The position numbers were made by a program, and so were the translations under genes. From assembly GCA_025352365.1 (NCBI GenBank), contig JANXTO010000103.1:1-34616 (forward strand): 34,616 bases of DNA, read 5' to 3'. Positions 26,457 through 34,616 of this stretch are shown here, one piece after another (the first letter of the stretch is position 1; each line of letters opens with the position of its first letter). Origin of the DNA: Undibacterium sp. Lineage in GTDB: Bacteria > Pseudomonadota > Gammaproteobacteria > Burkholderiales > Burkholderiaceae_D. Below the pieces are notes generated by a model. It was given only the letters and a program-made list of their open reading frames with translations. It was not told the DNA's origin and searched no databases.

Positions 26457-29400
26457 ATGACGAAGTTAATTCGCACAATTTTTATATTCCTTTCACTGAC
26501 CATCTTATCCGCATGTGGAGGAGGTGGAGGATCTGCTGGTAACACTAGTGGAGGCGCAGCATTATTTGTATCCGCGGGAACAACTGTTCTGATTTTCCCC
26601 GGACAGAGCCAAACATACACAATCGGTGGTGGAGTGCCCTCTTACACGGCAACCACAACGTCCGGTGCGGTGAGTGTTTCTGTAAATGGTAATGCGTTGA
26701 ATGTGACAGGAAACGTTGGCGGAGGGAAAGCGACAGTTGTGGTAAAGGATGCAAAAGGGGCTTCTGTATCGTTTGACGTCACTGTCGGATCTGGACTAGC
26801 TCTGTTTACAACGGCACCGGCAGCAGTAGCTGTAGGTGAACATGGTGCTACGTCATCATCATATTCAATTGGCGGTGGTAGCTTAGTTTATGCAGTAACT
26901 AGTAGTAATACAGGTGTAGCAGCAATTGCAGTAACTAACCGTAATAATAGTCAATTTGTAATTATCGGAGTGTCGGCTGGTACTGCAACTGTTTCTGTAG
27001 TTGACTCACTTGGTGCAGTGGTTACTATTACTGTAACTGTTGGGACTACTGGTACGGTTACACCATTATTTACTACCGCTGCGTCCGCGATTGTTGTTCA
27101 GACGAATAGTGTGTCCACATTTTCTATCGGTGGTGGAACGGCCCCCTATTTCGCTAGTAGTAGCAATACTGCCGTTGCAACTATTAATATCAGTGGTAAT
27201 AATTTAACAATTAATGGATTGGCTGCTGGGAGTGCTACCGTTGTAGTTAGTGATAACGCTGGTACCCCGGTAAAAATAGGGATCACTGTTGGTAATGGTG
27301 GGGTGGTAGCAGCACTTTTTACCACTGCACCTTCCGCGATAAACCTATCAACTAACGCAGTCACTACTTTTACGATTGGTGGTGGATCCGCGCCGTATTT
27401 TGCTAGCAGTAGTAATTCAGCGATTGCAACGGCTACTGTTAGTGGTACGACTTTAACTGTGAACGGACTTACAGCAGGAAGCGCCAAGATTGTTGTCAGC
27501 GATGCTGCTGGTAATGCTGTAACAATAACTGTAACTGTTGGTAACGGTGGTGTTGTACCGCCACTATTTACTACCGCGCCTTCGGCTATAACACTTGCGA
27601 GTACTGCGGTTACTGCTTTTACAATTGGCGGCGGCAAGGGTCCATATGTGGTAAGTAGCAGCATTCCATCAGTTGCAACCGCCAGCGTGAACGGAACAAC
27701 TTTAACAATCAACGGATTTTTGGCAGGTACTGCAATAATTGTTGTATATGATGATGCAGGCGCCTCTGTTTCTATAAAAGTAACTGTAGGGAATATCGGC
27801 CCTATTATTCCACTCTTTACAACGGCACCCTCTACCATTGTGGTGGGAATCAGTGCAACGTCGACCTTTACAGTCGGTGGCGGTACTGCTCCTTATCTTG
27901 CAAGTAGTAGCAATAGTTCAGTTTTAAATGTAAGTCTGACTGGAACTACTTTGACCCTTAAAGGATCATCGGCAGGTACTGCAACTGTTTTAGTAACCGA
28001 CTTTACAGGTACTCCGGTGAGTATTGCGGTAACTGTCGGTAGTTCAGTTCCTTCAATACCTTTGTTCACCTCTGCAGTGCCAACAATTTCTGTAGCAACA
28101 AATAGTTCGTCGTCGTTCACTGTTGGCGGTGGTACCGCTCCTTACTTAGTTAGCAGCAGTAATGTGGCGGTTGCGAACGCTGCAATAAGCGGAACTAATT
28201 TAACCATTAATGGATTTAGTTCAGGAACCGCAAAAATTGTTGTAAGTGATACTGCTGGCGCAACTGTAACAATTACAGTGACTGTTGGAAGTTCTGGAGC
28301 TACGGTGCCTTTATTTACTACTGCAGCTTCTGACATTGTTATATTTGCTAATGGAACTTCAAACTTTACTATTGGTGGTGGTTTAGGTCCTTACTTAGTG
28401 AGTAGCAGCGCGCCGTCTGTGGCTAGTGCTAGTGTAAGTGGCAGCGCATTGACTATCAATGGATTGATTGCTGGTACGTCCAAAGTTGTCGTAACAGACG
28501 CAAACGGCTCTGTTGCTACCATTAATGTATCTGTTACCAGCACTACGCAACCATTGGTCACTACAGCCGCATCTGATATTGTGGTTGCAATTAATAGTTC
28601 ATCTACTTATGCAATTAGTGGCGGTTTGGCTCCTTACTTCGCTAGCAGTAGTAATACATCTGTTGTTGTGCCAAGTGTTAACGGATCTACTCTAGTAATT
28701 AATGGGTTATTAGCTGGAACTGGAAAAGTCTCTATCAGAGATTCTAGCGGTTTGACGATTAGTATTAACGTTTCTGTAGGTAAAGGAGTTCCAGTTACAT
28801 TATTCACATCCGCTCCAAGTAGCATAACGATCGGTCAGGGAGCGTCGCCTAATTACACAATTGGTGGTGGCACAGCGCCTTACACAGCTGGTAGTAGTAA
28901 TGTGGCTGTTGCGACTGTTACTTTGGCGGGATCTTCTTTGGTGATTAATGGTGTTTCACCAGGTACAGCAAATATTGTGGTTACAGATAACGTTGGTGCA
29001 ACAGTGCCTATTGTTGTCACGGTAATTGCGACAACCAGTAATACATTAACAGTTTCTCCATTGACAGTAACTGCATATGCAGGTGATACCTTAGCTTTTA
29101 GAATAGACGGTGGCTCAGCACCTTATAGTGTTACCTCTAATAATTCGGCAATAGCGACTGTTCCCAATAATTCAGTTTCTGCTAGTGGCGGGACGTTCAC
29201 CGCCTTCTTAGCTAAGCCAGGATCTGTCAATATCATAGTTGCAGACGCCACTGGATTGACACAAACTATTAACATTACAGTCAATGCAGGGATTAGTAAT
29301 ATGTTCCTTAGTCCTAGTGATTGGTCGATTAATGAAACAAATAACAGTACCGTCAATTTAGCTATTAAAGGTGGTAACGGGCCATTCCAAGTATTTACAA

Positions 29401-29615
29401 CTAACACAACACTCTCAAGTGTATCTGGTACCTTACCTCAGGCATCAAACGTGTTAACGTTTGATGGAACAACGGTAGGTGTAGCGGTAGGCTCGCAGGG
29501 AACTCGTTGTGTGCCCTCCGATACGGTAATTTCCATTGTCGTAAAAGATAGCCAAGGTCAATCTGCAACAAGCAATATGACAATCAAAGACAAAAACGGT
29601 GGAGCCGGTTGTTAA
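26457..29615 (+). CDS. Giant lipoprotein of tandem Ig-like repeats, pilus locus
   Basis: The function is unknown. The 1052-residue product has a lipoprotein signal with lipobox LSAC (Cys20) followed by poly-Gly, so it should be an outer-membrane lipoprotein. From about residue 35 it is built of twelve repeats of roughly 80-90 residues (units 3-7 about 83). The consensus is LFTTA at the start, IGGG, P-Y, SSSN, L-x-I-N-G, AG-x-A, a late Asp, and VTVG at the end. This resembles bacterial Ig-like (Big-2-type) domains. The last unit is divergent and holds a cysteine (TRCVPSD) plus a C-terminal cysteine (GGAGC), which may form a disulfide. The repeats are rich in Ser, Thr, Val and Gly with few charges. 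The gene lies 72 bp after pilQ and 40 bp before aroKB on the same strand, with no terminator seen on either side. Confidence 0.85.
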   Translation: MTKLIRTIFIFLSLTILSACGGGGGSAGNTSGGAALFVSAGTTVLIFPGQSQTYTIGGGVPSYTATTTSGAVSVSVNGNALNVTGNVGGGKATVVVKDAKGASVSFDVTVGSGLALFTTAPAAVAVGEHGATSSSYSIGGGSLVYAVTSSNTGVAAIAVTNRNNSQFVIIGVSAGTATVSVVDSLGAVVTITVTVGTTGTVTPLFTTAASAIVVQTNSVSTFSIGGGTAPYFASSSNTAVATINISGNNLTINGLAAGSATVVVSDNAGTPVKIGITVGNGGVVAALFTTAPSAINLSTNAVTTFTIGGGSAPYFASSSNSAIATATVSGTTLTVNGLTAGSAKIVVSDAAGNAVTITVTVGNGGVVPPLFTTAPSAITLASTAVTAFTIGGGKGPYVVSSSIPSVATASVNGTTLTINGFLAGTAIIVVYDDAGASVSIKVTVGNIGPIIPLFTTAPSTIVVGISATSTFTVGGGTAPYLASSSNSSVLNVSLTGTTLTLKGSSAGTATVLVTDFTGTPVSIAVTVGSSVPSIPLFTSAVPTISVATNSSSSFTVGGGTAPYLVSSSNVAVANAAISGTNLTINGFSSGTAKIVVSDTAGATVTITVTVGSSGATVPLFTTAASDIVIFANGTSNFTIGGGLGPYLVSSSAPSVASASVSGSALTINGLIAGTSKVVVTDANGSVATINVSVTSTTQPLVTTAASDIVVAINSSSTYAISGGLAPYFASSSNTSVVVPSVNGSTLVINGLLAGTGKVSIRDSSGLTISINVSVGKGVPVTLFTSAPSSITIGQGASPNYTIGGGTAPYTAGSSNVAVATVTLAGSSLVINGVSPGTANIVVTDNVGATVPIVVTVIATTSNTLTVSPLTVTAYAGDTLAFRIDGGSAPYSVTSNNSAIATVPNNSVSASGGTFTAFLAKPGSVNIIVADATGLTQTINITVNAGISNMFLSPSDWSINETNNSTVNLAIKGGNGPFQVFTTNTTLSSVSGTLPQASNVLTFDGTTVGVAVGSQGTRCVPSDTVISIVVKDSQGQSATSNMTIKDKNGGAGC

Positions 29616-29655
29616 TTAATATATTGCAGGTACCCTATTTTTATGAAGTTGTAAT

Positions 29656-31293
29656 GTGTCAAAAAATATATTTCTAGTAGGACTAATGGGCTCGGGCAAA
29701 ACTACAGTTGGCCGGGTCCTTGCAAAAAAGCTCAACAAAATATTCATTGATTCTGACCATGAAATCGAGGCGCGTACCGGCGTCTCGATTCCGGTTATTT
29801 TTGAGATAGAAGGTGAGCTTAGTTTTCGGCAGCGTGAAGCGGATGTTATTCGGGATCTGACTGCGCAAGATGGCATTGTATTGGCTACAGGTGGTGGTGC
29901 CATATTAGATCCTGCCAGCCGTAAATACCTGCAAGAGCGCGGAACAGTCATTTATCTACGCGCTGGTATCAATAGTATTTTGCAGCGTACCCGTCACGAC
30001 AAAAATCGACCTTTGTTGAGAACGGTCGACCCTCGTAAAAAACTCGAAGAACTTGAGGCTCAGCGTGAGCCTTTATACAAAGAGATCGCCCATCTGGTGG
30101 TAGAAACCGGGCGTCCCAACGTACAGTTCCTTGTGCAATCGATTCTGACTCAGCTTGAGCAGAGTGCCGCCTCATCCAATCAATCTAGCTTCTCTATGCA
30201 GCATCAACAACAATTCCAAACGCTGAATGTCAATTTGGCTGAACGTAGCTATCCCATATTGATCGGGCAATCGGTTTTGTCTGACCGCTCAATTTTGTCT
30301 CAGCATATACCCGGTGATCGCGTTGCGATTGTGACTAACACGGTGGTCGCGCCTCTTTATTTAGCAAAAATCGAGCAACATTTACGTGATTTGGGTAAGC
30401 AATTTATCAGCATTATTCTGCCGGATGGCGAAGAGCACAAAACCTGGGCTAGCTTAATGCTGGTGTATGACGCTTTACTGGAGGCAAAGTGTGATCGCAA
30501 GACAACAATGATTGCTCTTGGCGGCGGTGTGATAGGTGACTTGACCGGGTTTGCGGCATCCTCGTATATGCGCGGTGTGCCGTTTATTCAAATCCCGACA
30601 ACCTTATTGTCTCAGGTGGATTCTTCTGTCGGCGGTAAAACAGGGATTAATCATCCACTTGGCAAAAACATGATTGGCGCTTTTTATCAGCCACAAGCCG
30701 TGATTGCCGACACATCTACATTAACTACCTTGCCGGATAAAGAATTGTCGGCAGGTTTGGCGGAAGTGATCAAGCATGGCGCGATTATCGACGCGGTATT
30801 TTTTACCTGGATAGAATCGAATATTGAAAAGCTGCGGGCTAAAGATCCGGTCGCGCTTGCTTATGCGATTTCGCGCTCATGTGAGATCAAAGCAGACGTC
30901 GTGCGGCAGGACGAGCGCGAAGGCGGTTTGCGTGCCATTCTCAATTTCGGCCACACTTTTGGACATGCGATTGAATCAGGCTTAGGCTTTGGTACGTGGT
31001 TGCATGGTGAAGCGGTTGGTTGTGGCATGGTGATGGCGGCGGACTTATCTTGCCGGCTTGGATTAATCGATTACGTCAGCAAAGTGAGGATTATTAATTT
31101 GATTGAAGCAGCGGGCTTGCCTACCGTCGCACCTGACTTGGGCGAAGAGCGCTGGTTAGAGTTGATGGAAGTGGATAAAAAAAATGAAGGTGGTAAGATC
31201 AAATTCATTCTACTTAAACCACTAGGGTCGCCGTTGATTACGACGGTACCAAAAGAAAAATTATTAGAAACCTTACGTTACTGTATTCAATAA
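29656..31293 (+). CDS. aroKB: Fused shikimate kinase / 3-dehydroquinate synthase
   Basis: One 545-residue frame joins two shikimate-pathway enzymes. Residues 1 to about 165 are AroK, with P-loop GLMGSGKTT (9-17), the shikimate-binding FIDSDHEIE and FRQREADVI segments, ATGGGAIL, and the lid [12 protein letters not shown] Gln/Ser-rich linker (about 166-187) leads to Aro[51 protein letters not shown], the metal-site helix [21 protein letters not shown] and [12 protein letters not shown]. The start is a GTG at 29656. Met181 in the linker (30196) may mark the former aroB start, but no ribosome binding site or stop separates the halves. dgt follows after 6 bp. Confidence 0.95.
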   Translation: MSKNIFLVGLMGSGKTTVGRVLAKKLNKIFIDSDHEIEARTGVSIPVIFEIEGELSFRQREADVIRDLTAQDGIVLATGGGAILDPASRKYLQERGTVIYLRAGINSILQRTRHDKNRPLLRTVDPRKKLEELEAQREPLYKEIAHLVVETGRPNVQFLVQSILTQLEQSAASSNQSSFSMQHQQQFQTLNVNLAERSYPILIGQSVLSDRSILSQHIPGDRVAIVTNTVVAPLYLAKIEQHLRDLGKQFISIILPDGEEHKTWASLMLVYDALLEAKCDRKTTMIALGGGVIGDLTGFAASSYMRGVPFIQIPTTLLSQVDSSVGGKTGINHPLGKNMIGAFYQPQAVIADTSTLTTLPDKELSAGLAEVIKHGAIIDAVFFTWIESNIEKLRAKDPVALAYAISRSCEIKADVVRQDEREGGLRAILNFGHTFGHAIESGLGFGTWLHGEAVGCGMVMAADLSCRLGLIDYVSKVRIINLIEAAGLPTVAPDLGEERWLELMEVDKKNEGGKIKFILLKPLGSPLITTVPKEKLLETLRYCIQ

Positions 31294-31299
31294 TTAACT

Positions 31300-32454
31300 A
31301 TGTTCTCAGACGCCCAACTCGCACCTTACGCCGCACAATCTGCGACTTCCCGCGGGCGACGTCATAACGAAGCTGCATCCAGTTCACGCTCTGAATACCA
31401 GCGCGACCGTGATCGCATCATCCATTGCACCGCATTCCGCCGTCTGGAATATAAAACTCAAGTATTTGTTAATCATGAAGGCGATTTATTCCGAACTCGC
31501 CTGACACACAGTCTGGAAGTGGCGCAAATAGCCCGCTCCACTGCCCGCAATTTACGTTTGAATGAAGACTTGGTAGAAGCGATTTCACTCGCCCACGATT
31601 TGGGTCATACGCCCTTTGGGCATGCAGGACAAGACGCGCTCAACGCTTGTATGAAAGAGTTCGGCGGATTTGAGCATAATCTGCAAAGTCTGCGAGTGGT
31701 CGATACCTTGGAAGAGCGCTATGGCGCTTTTGACGGATTAAATCTCACATTCGAAACTCGTGAAGGTATTCTCAAGCATTGCTCCCTCAATAACGCCAGC
31801 AAATTAGGGGATGTCGGGCAGCGGTTTTTAGAAAAAAAACAAGCGAATCTTGAGGCGCAGTTAACCAACTTGGCAGACGAAATTGCCTATAACAATCATG
31901 ATATTGACGATGGTTTGCGCTCGGGTTTGCTGGTGGAATCACAATTGATTGAGTTAGATTTTTATGGCAGATTTCGTGCCGAAGTCGCTACAACTTATCC
32001 TGGTATTGCCGGACGTCGTGCGATCTCAGAAACCATACGGCGTATGATTAATGCTTTGATCGTCGATTTGATTACTACCTCGGAGCAGCGTATCCGGGAT
32101 TGCGCACCGCAGTCTGTGGATGATGTGCGGCATGCTGATCCCTTAATTGCTTTTTCGGAGGCGATGCAAAAACAGGCAACGGTGCTCAAGCAGTTTTTGC
32201 ACCACAATTTATATCGCCATTACATGGTCAATCGCATGGCAAGCAAGGCACGCAGAGTCGTGACGGATTTATTTAATGCCATGATGGATGAGCCGATTCT
32301 GTTGCCGCCCGATTACCAGATGAAACTTACTGACAAAAATCAGCAACAAGATGATCTACAGCAGGCGCGCAAGATTGCTGATTACATCGCCGGGATGACG
32401 GATCGTTACGCCATGCTGGAGCACCGGCGTTTGTTTTCTGTTGATGAAGTTTAA
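31300..32454 (+). CDS. dgt: Deoxyguanosinetriphosphate triphosphohydrolase-like protein
   Basis: This is an HD-domain dNTP triphosphohydrolase that releases tripolyphosphate from deoxynucleotides. The 384-residue product carries the metal-binding set His70 ([15 protein letters not shown]), His99-Asp100 ([15 protein letters not shown]) and a later Asp in [38 protein letters not shown] near the N terminus is typical of the shorter type-2 dGTPase-like branch. Substrate range and activators are not predictable. It follows aroKB by 6 bp, the order also seen in related betaproteobacteria. Confidence 0.93.
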   Translation: MFSDAQLAPYAAQSATSRGRRHNEAASSSRSEYQRDRDRIIHCTAFRRLEYKTQVFVNHEGDLFRTRLTHSLEVAQIARSTARNLRLNEDLVEAISLAHDLGHTPFGHAGQDALNACMKEFGGFEHNLQSLRVVDTLEERYGAFDGLNLTFETREGILKHCSLNNASKLGDVGQRFLEKKQANLEAQLTNLADEIAYNNHDIDDGLRSGLLVESQLIELDFYGRFRAEVATTYPGIAGRRAISETIRRMINALIVDLITTSEQRIRDCAPQSVDDVRHADPLIAFSEAMQKQATVLKQFLHHNLYRHYMVNRMASKARRVVTDLFNAMMDEPILLPPDYQMKLTDKNQQQDDLQQARKIADYIAGMTDRYAMLEHRRLFSVDEV

Positions 32455-32759
32455 TTTCTCTGCAATACCAGTGTCGTATGCGTTTTTTTTCAAATTGACG
32501 TTTGATAATTACGGCACATTCACGATGGTCTGTCGCACCTGAAAGTTGTATTTTTACGCAATATGCCACCACCCCGCATAAGATACTCATAGGTGTATAT
32601 TGTAGTTGTCCAATTATTATATGGACAATCAAGGGTTTTTAAAGAAAAAAATGGGGAGTATATGATCCTCTCTGTCATTTTTCCTTCAGCTTTATTTGAG
32701 CTTTTGCAAGAATCAAGCATAGCCCGTATCTACATCGCTTGCCATTGCGATCCGTATGA
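32455..32759. other. Convergent spacer between dgt and phoD
   Basis: About 305 bp with no gene. It holds repeat copy C (32583-32661) and a run of eight T near 32483 that is not preceded by a convincing hairpin. I see no standard terminator for either dgt or phoD; the inverted repeat of copy C may take that role. Confidence 0.5.
32583..32661 (-). repeat. Intergenic palindromic repeat, copy C
   Basis: The core inverted repeat TTGTCCA (32606-32612) and TGGACAA (32622-32628) has the same arms and 9-nt loop length as copies A and B. GGGGAGTAT is at 32653-32661, here downstream of the core rather than pointing into it. The other arm, GATACTCATAGGTGTA (32583-32598), is the reverse complement of the TACACCTA stretch of copy A followed by GAGTATC. 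Arms are therefore related but rearranged. Confidence 0.55.
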
Positions 32760-34370
32760 CTAGCTCGGTACTACGCCAATTCTTCCATCCTCCACCACAA
32801 AACTAGCAAGCTTGGTGATACCAGAGTCAATCCGGCTAACATCGTCTAGTGCCATAAAATGCGTAGTCATTTGCTTGGGTGTTAATTCCAGCAGCATATA
32901 ACCACGCTTATCGCTGCGTCCAAATTTGATATGCGGATTCTGTGCTACCAACTGGTCTGTCCGTTCTTGCGGACGCGAGCTGGAGGTGATCGATGTACCA
33001 CAAAATTCGGTCGCTAAAATAGGATTACTCGCCGATGCTTTGCTGTAAAAATCACGCTTTAGATTGGCTGCATAAAACGTATGTACGTCGCCAGAGATGA
33101 CGACAGGATTTGCTATTTGATACCGTTGCAAATCGCTAAACAGCCGCTGGCGTGCGACAGGATAACCGTCCCAACCATCGGTCCAGAACTTGCCATCACC
33201 TTCTTTTGTTACCGGTATCTGGCTTGATTGCGCCATTAAAGTTTGTTGTGTCAGCACGTTCCATTTTGCGGCAGAAGTAGCAAAACCTTGCGCCAGCCAT
33301 TTCTCTTGATCTGCCCCAAGCAAAGTGCGATTCGGATCGAGTAATTCTTTACACTCTGCATTGCTTACAACGTTAGATCCCCCCATACCAGGTTTGGGGC
33401 AGGCATGATGCGAGCGGTATTGGCGATCATCTAATACATGGAAGCGTGTCAATCGCCCCCAATCATAACGCTCATAAATACGCATCGCAGCAAAGCGGCC
33501 AGCCTCACTTAACAGGCTGTTTAAATTAGGCAGGCGCACCGGCATATGTTCATAAAAAGCTTGATAAGCAGCCGCGCGTCGCAGTAAAAAATCCGGTGAC
33601 AAACGCTCGTCTCTGTCATTGCCATAATCATTGCTGACCTCATGGTCGTCCCAAGTCACAATCCAGGGTGCAACCTGGTGGGCTGCTTGTAAATGTAGAT
33701 CGGTTTTGTACTGCGCATACCGATTACGATAACCGCTCAGCGTCACGCTCTCAATATCCCGCCGACGTGGTTTAAGCGGATGAGTTAAATCGTATGGACC
33801 CCATTCATAAATATAATCGCCTAAAAAAATCACCAGATCGGGGTAGGCTGCTGCGATATGTTTATGCCCGGCGTACTCCCCAAATTCCCAATGCTGGCAT
33901 GACGCTACAGCTAGCCGCAAACTCGATGGCATGGCATCGGCAATCGGCGCCGTGCAGGTACGGCCAACCGGACTAACCGCATCACCCAACATAAACCGGT
34001 ACCAATAATTACGTTCGGGTTGCAAGCCAACGACATCGACATGCACGCTATGCGCTAGCTCTGGTAAAGCGGTATGTTCACCTCTGCCGATGATGTGATG
34101 AAAGCTCTCGTCTTCAGATATTTCCCAGCGTACTTTATAGCCGATAGGTGCCAAGGCAAGTGCATTGAGCGGATCTGGCAACAGGCGTGTCCATAGCACC
34201 ACGCTATCTGAGCGTGGTGAGCCAGATGCAACGCCCAGCGTGAACGGGTACCCGCTAACTTTATCCGCAGCAAAACTGCTAAATGTGCTGGACGACAGCG
34301 TAGCTAACGCGCTCAGTCTTGCAGTCTGATGTAAGAATCTGCGACGTTTCAGATCTAATGTCGCGTCCAA
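32760..34370 (-). CDS. phoD: PhoD-family alkaline phosphatase/phosphodiesterase
   Basis: PhoD enzymes are Tat-exported, Ca/Fe-dependent phosphatases that release phosphate from mono- and diesters. The 536-residue product begins with a twin-arginine-type signal (KRRRFLHQTA, 8-17) ending near SSFAADK. An N-terminal beta-sandwich (GYPFTLGVASGSPRSDSVVLW and WEISEDESF) is followed by the metallophosphatase core: VASCQHWEFGEYAG, PDLVIFLGDYIYEWG, APWIVTWDDHEVSNDYG, WNVLTQQTLMAQ and NPVVISGDVHTFYAANL. All expected metal-binding segments are present. No Pho box could be recognised in the 36-bp upstream gap, so it may be cotranscribed with the thioesterase gene. Confidence 0.94.
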   Translation of the reverse strand: MDATLDLKRRRFLHQTARLSALATLSSSTFSSFAADKVSGYPFTLGVASGSPRSDSVVLWTRLLPDPLNALALAPIGYKVRWEISEDESFHHIIGRGEHTALPELAHSVHVDVVGLQPERNYWYRFMLGDAVSPVGRTCTAPIADAMPSSLRLAVASCQHWEFGEYAGHKHIAAAYPDLVIFLGDYIYEWGPYDLTHPLKPRRRDIESVTLSGYRNRYAQYKTDLHLQAAHQVAPWIVTWDDHEVSNDYGNDRDERLSPDFLLRRAAAYQAFYEHMPVRLPNLNSLLSEAGRFAAMRIYERYDWGRLTRFHVLDDRQYRSHHACPKPGMGGSNVVSNAECKELLDPNRTLLGADQEKWLAQGFATSAAKWNVLTQQTLMAQSSQIPVTKEGDGKFWTDGWDGYPVARQRLFSDLQRYQIANPVVISGDVHTFYAANLKRDFYSKASASNPILATEFCGTSITSSSRPQERTDQLVAQNPHIKFGRSDKRGYMLLELTPKQMTTHFMALDDVSRIDSGITKLASFVVEDGRIGVVPS

Positions 34371-34406
34371 TTTTCTGTCCGATTTATGTTTAGATTTTTA
34401 TTTAAT

Positions 34407-34616
34407 TTAGCGCGCAGATTGGCTCAATGCATCGATATATTCTACTGGTGGAATCGTGCGAGGCTTTCTATCTTCACCGGTCGCTACGTAGGTCAGAAGA
34501 GCTTCAGTCACCTTAACCGTCGTAGCTTGCAGACGATTGCGTTCTGCAAATACTTCAACCGAGATCGTGATGGAGGTCTTACCTACTTTTACGACTTCAG
34601 CATAAATCGACAGCAA
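34407..34616 (-). CDS. Acyl-CoA thioesterase, hotdog fold (partial, YciA-like)
   Basis: The open frame runs off the right edge, so the N-terminal part with the active-site Asp region is outside the window. The visible 69 residues (SIYAEVVKVGKTSITISVEV, then VTEALLTYVA and RTIPPVEY) match the second half of a YciA-type hotdog thioesterase, which hydrolyses acyl-CoA esters in the cytosol. The stop lies 36 bp upstream of the phoD ATG. The family call is good; the chain-length preference is unknown. Confidence 0.85.
   Translation of the reverse strand: MLSIYAEVVKVGKTSITISVEVFAERNRLQATTVKVTEALLTYVATGEDRKPRTIPPVEYIDALSQSAR

Noticed and set aside
27146-28825. Several long minus-strand open frames (up to 230 codons) inside the repeat lipoprotein gene
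   Set aside because: They mirror the periodic sense repeats, show low-complexity Val/Leu/Thr/Pro composition, and have no ribosome binding sites or family features; they are shadows of the coding repeats.
26457-29615. Repeat lipoprotein as a recently transferred gene
   Set aside because: By eye its base composition is similar to the neighbouring pil genes and no insertion sequence or direct repeats flank it; transfer cannot be supported from this window alone.

Overview
The window reads as a chromosomal segment of a betaproteobacterium, most likely Burkholderiales and close to the Oxalobacteraceae (for example an Undibacterium-like genome). This rests on protein character and gene order: rpoA-rplQ, a ResB/CcsB (system II) cytochrome c maturation pair beside cytochrome c4 and engB, msrPQ, divergent lptM/cyaY, mrcA divergent from pilMNOPQ, then aroK/aroB and dgt. 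The genus is an inference. No phage, plasmid, CRISPR, tRNA or rRNA gene was seen. Almost every gene is an ordinary core gene; the unusual material lies in a few accessory genes and in the intergenic DNA.

Layout. 1-1700: end of the ribosomal alpha operon (terminator, rpoA, rplQ, terminator). 1703-4710: a gene-poor spacer, dsbD and a 1-Cys peroxiredoxin. 4736-10402 (minus strand): hemB, a YhhN/TMEM86 protein, an alkylglycerol-monooxygenase-like membrane hydroxylase and corA in one tight leftward run, then sbcB after an intergenic repeat. 10403-10662: a hairpin-rich spacer with a plus-strand terminator and no gene, a candidate small RNA. 10663-17850: engB (minus), then on plus cytochrome c4, resB, ccsB, msrP and msrQ. 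18021-20999: lptM-like lipoprotein (minus), cyaY (plus), mrcA (minus). 21324-26384: type IV pilus genes pilMNOPQ. 26457-29615: a 1052-residue lipoprotein made of about twelve Ig-like repeats. 29656-32454: a fused aroKB and dgt. 32760-34616: a Tat-exported PhoD-type phosphatase and the 3' part of an acyl-CoA thioesterase gene, both minus.

How the genes work together. One theme is envelope redox chemistry: DsbD, a cytosolic peroxiredoxin, the CcsB/ResB heme lyase with cytochrome c4, and MsrPQ, which repairs oxidised methionine in periplasmic proteins. A second theme is the cell surface: PBP1a, the pilus alignment complex and secretin, and the repeat lipoprotein directly behind pilQ. A third, inferred, is ether-lipid breakdown by the AGMO-like and YhhN proteins.

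Best candidates for something new are: the Ig-repeat lipoprotein in the pilus locus; the AGMO-like/lysoplasmalogenase-like pair; a family of about 75-bp palindromic intergenic repeats in three copies; a 98-bp MITE-like element in front of resB; the candidate RNA between hemB and engB; and the AroK-AroB fusion. All calls come from reading the sequence; no database search was run.
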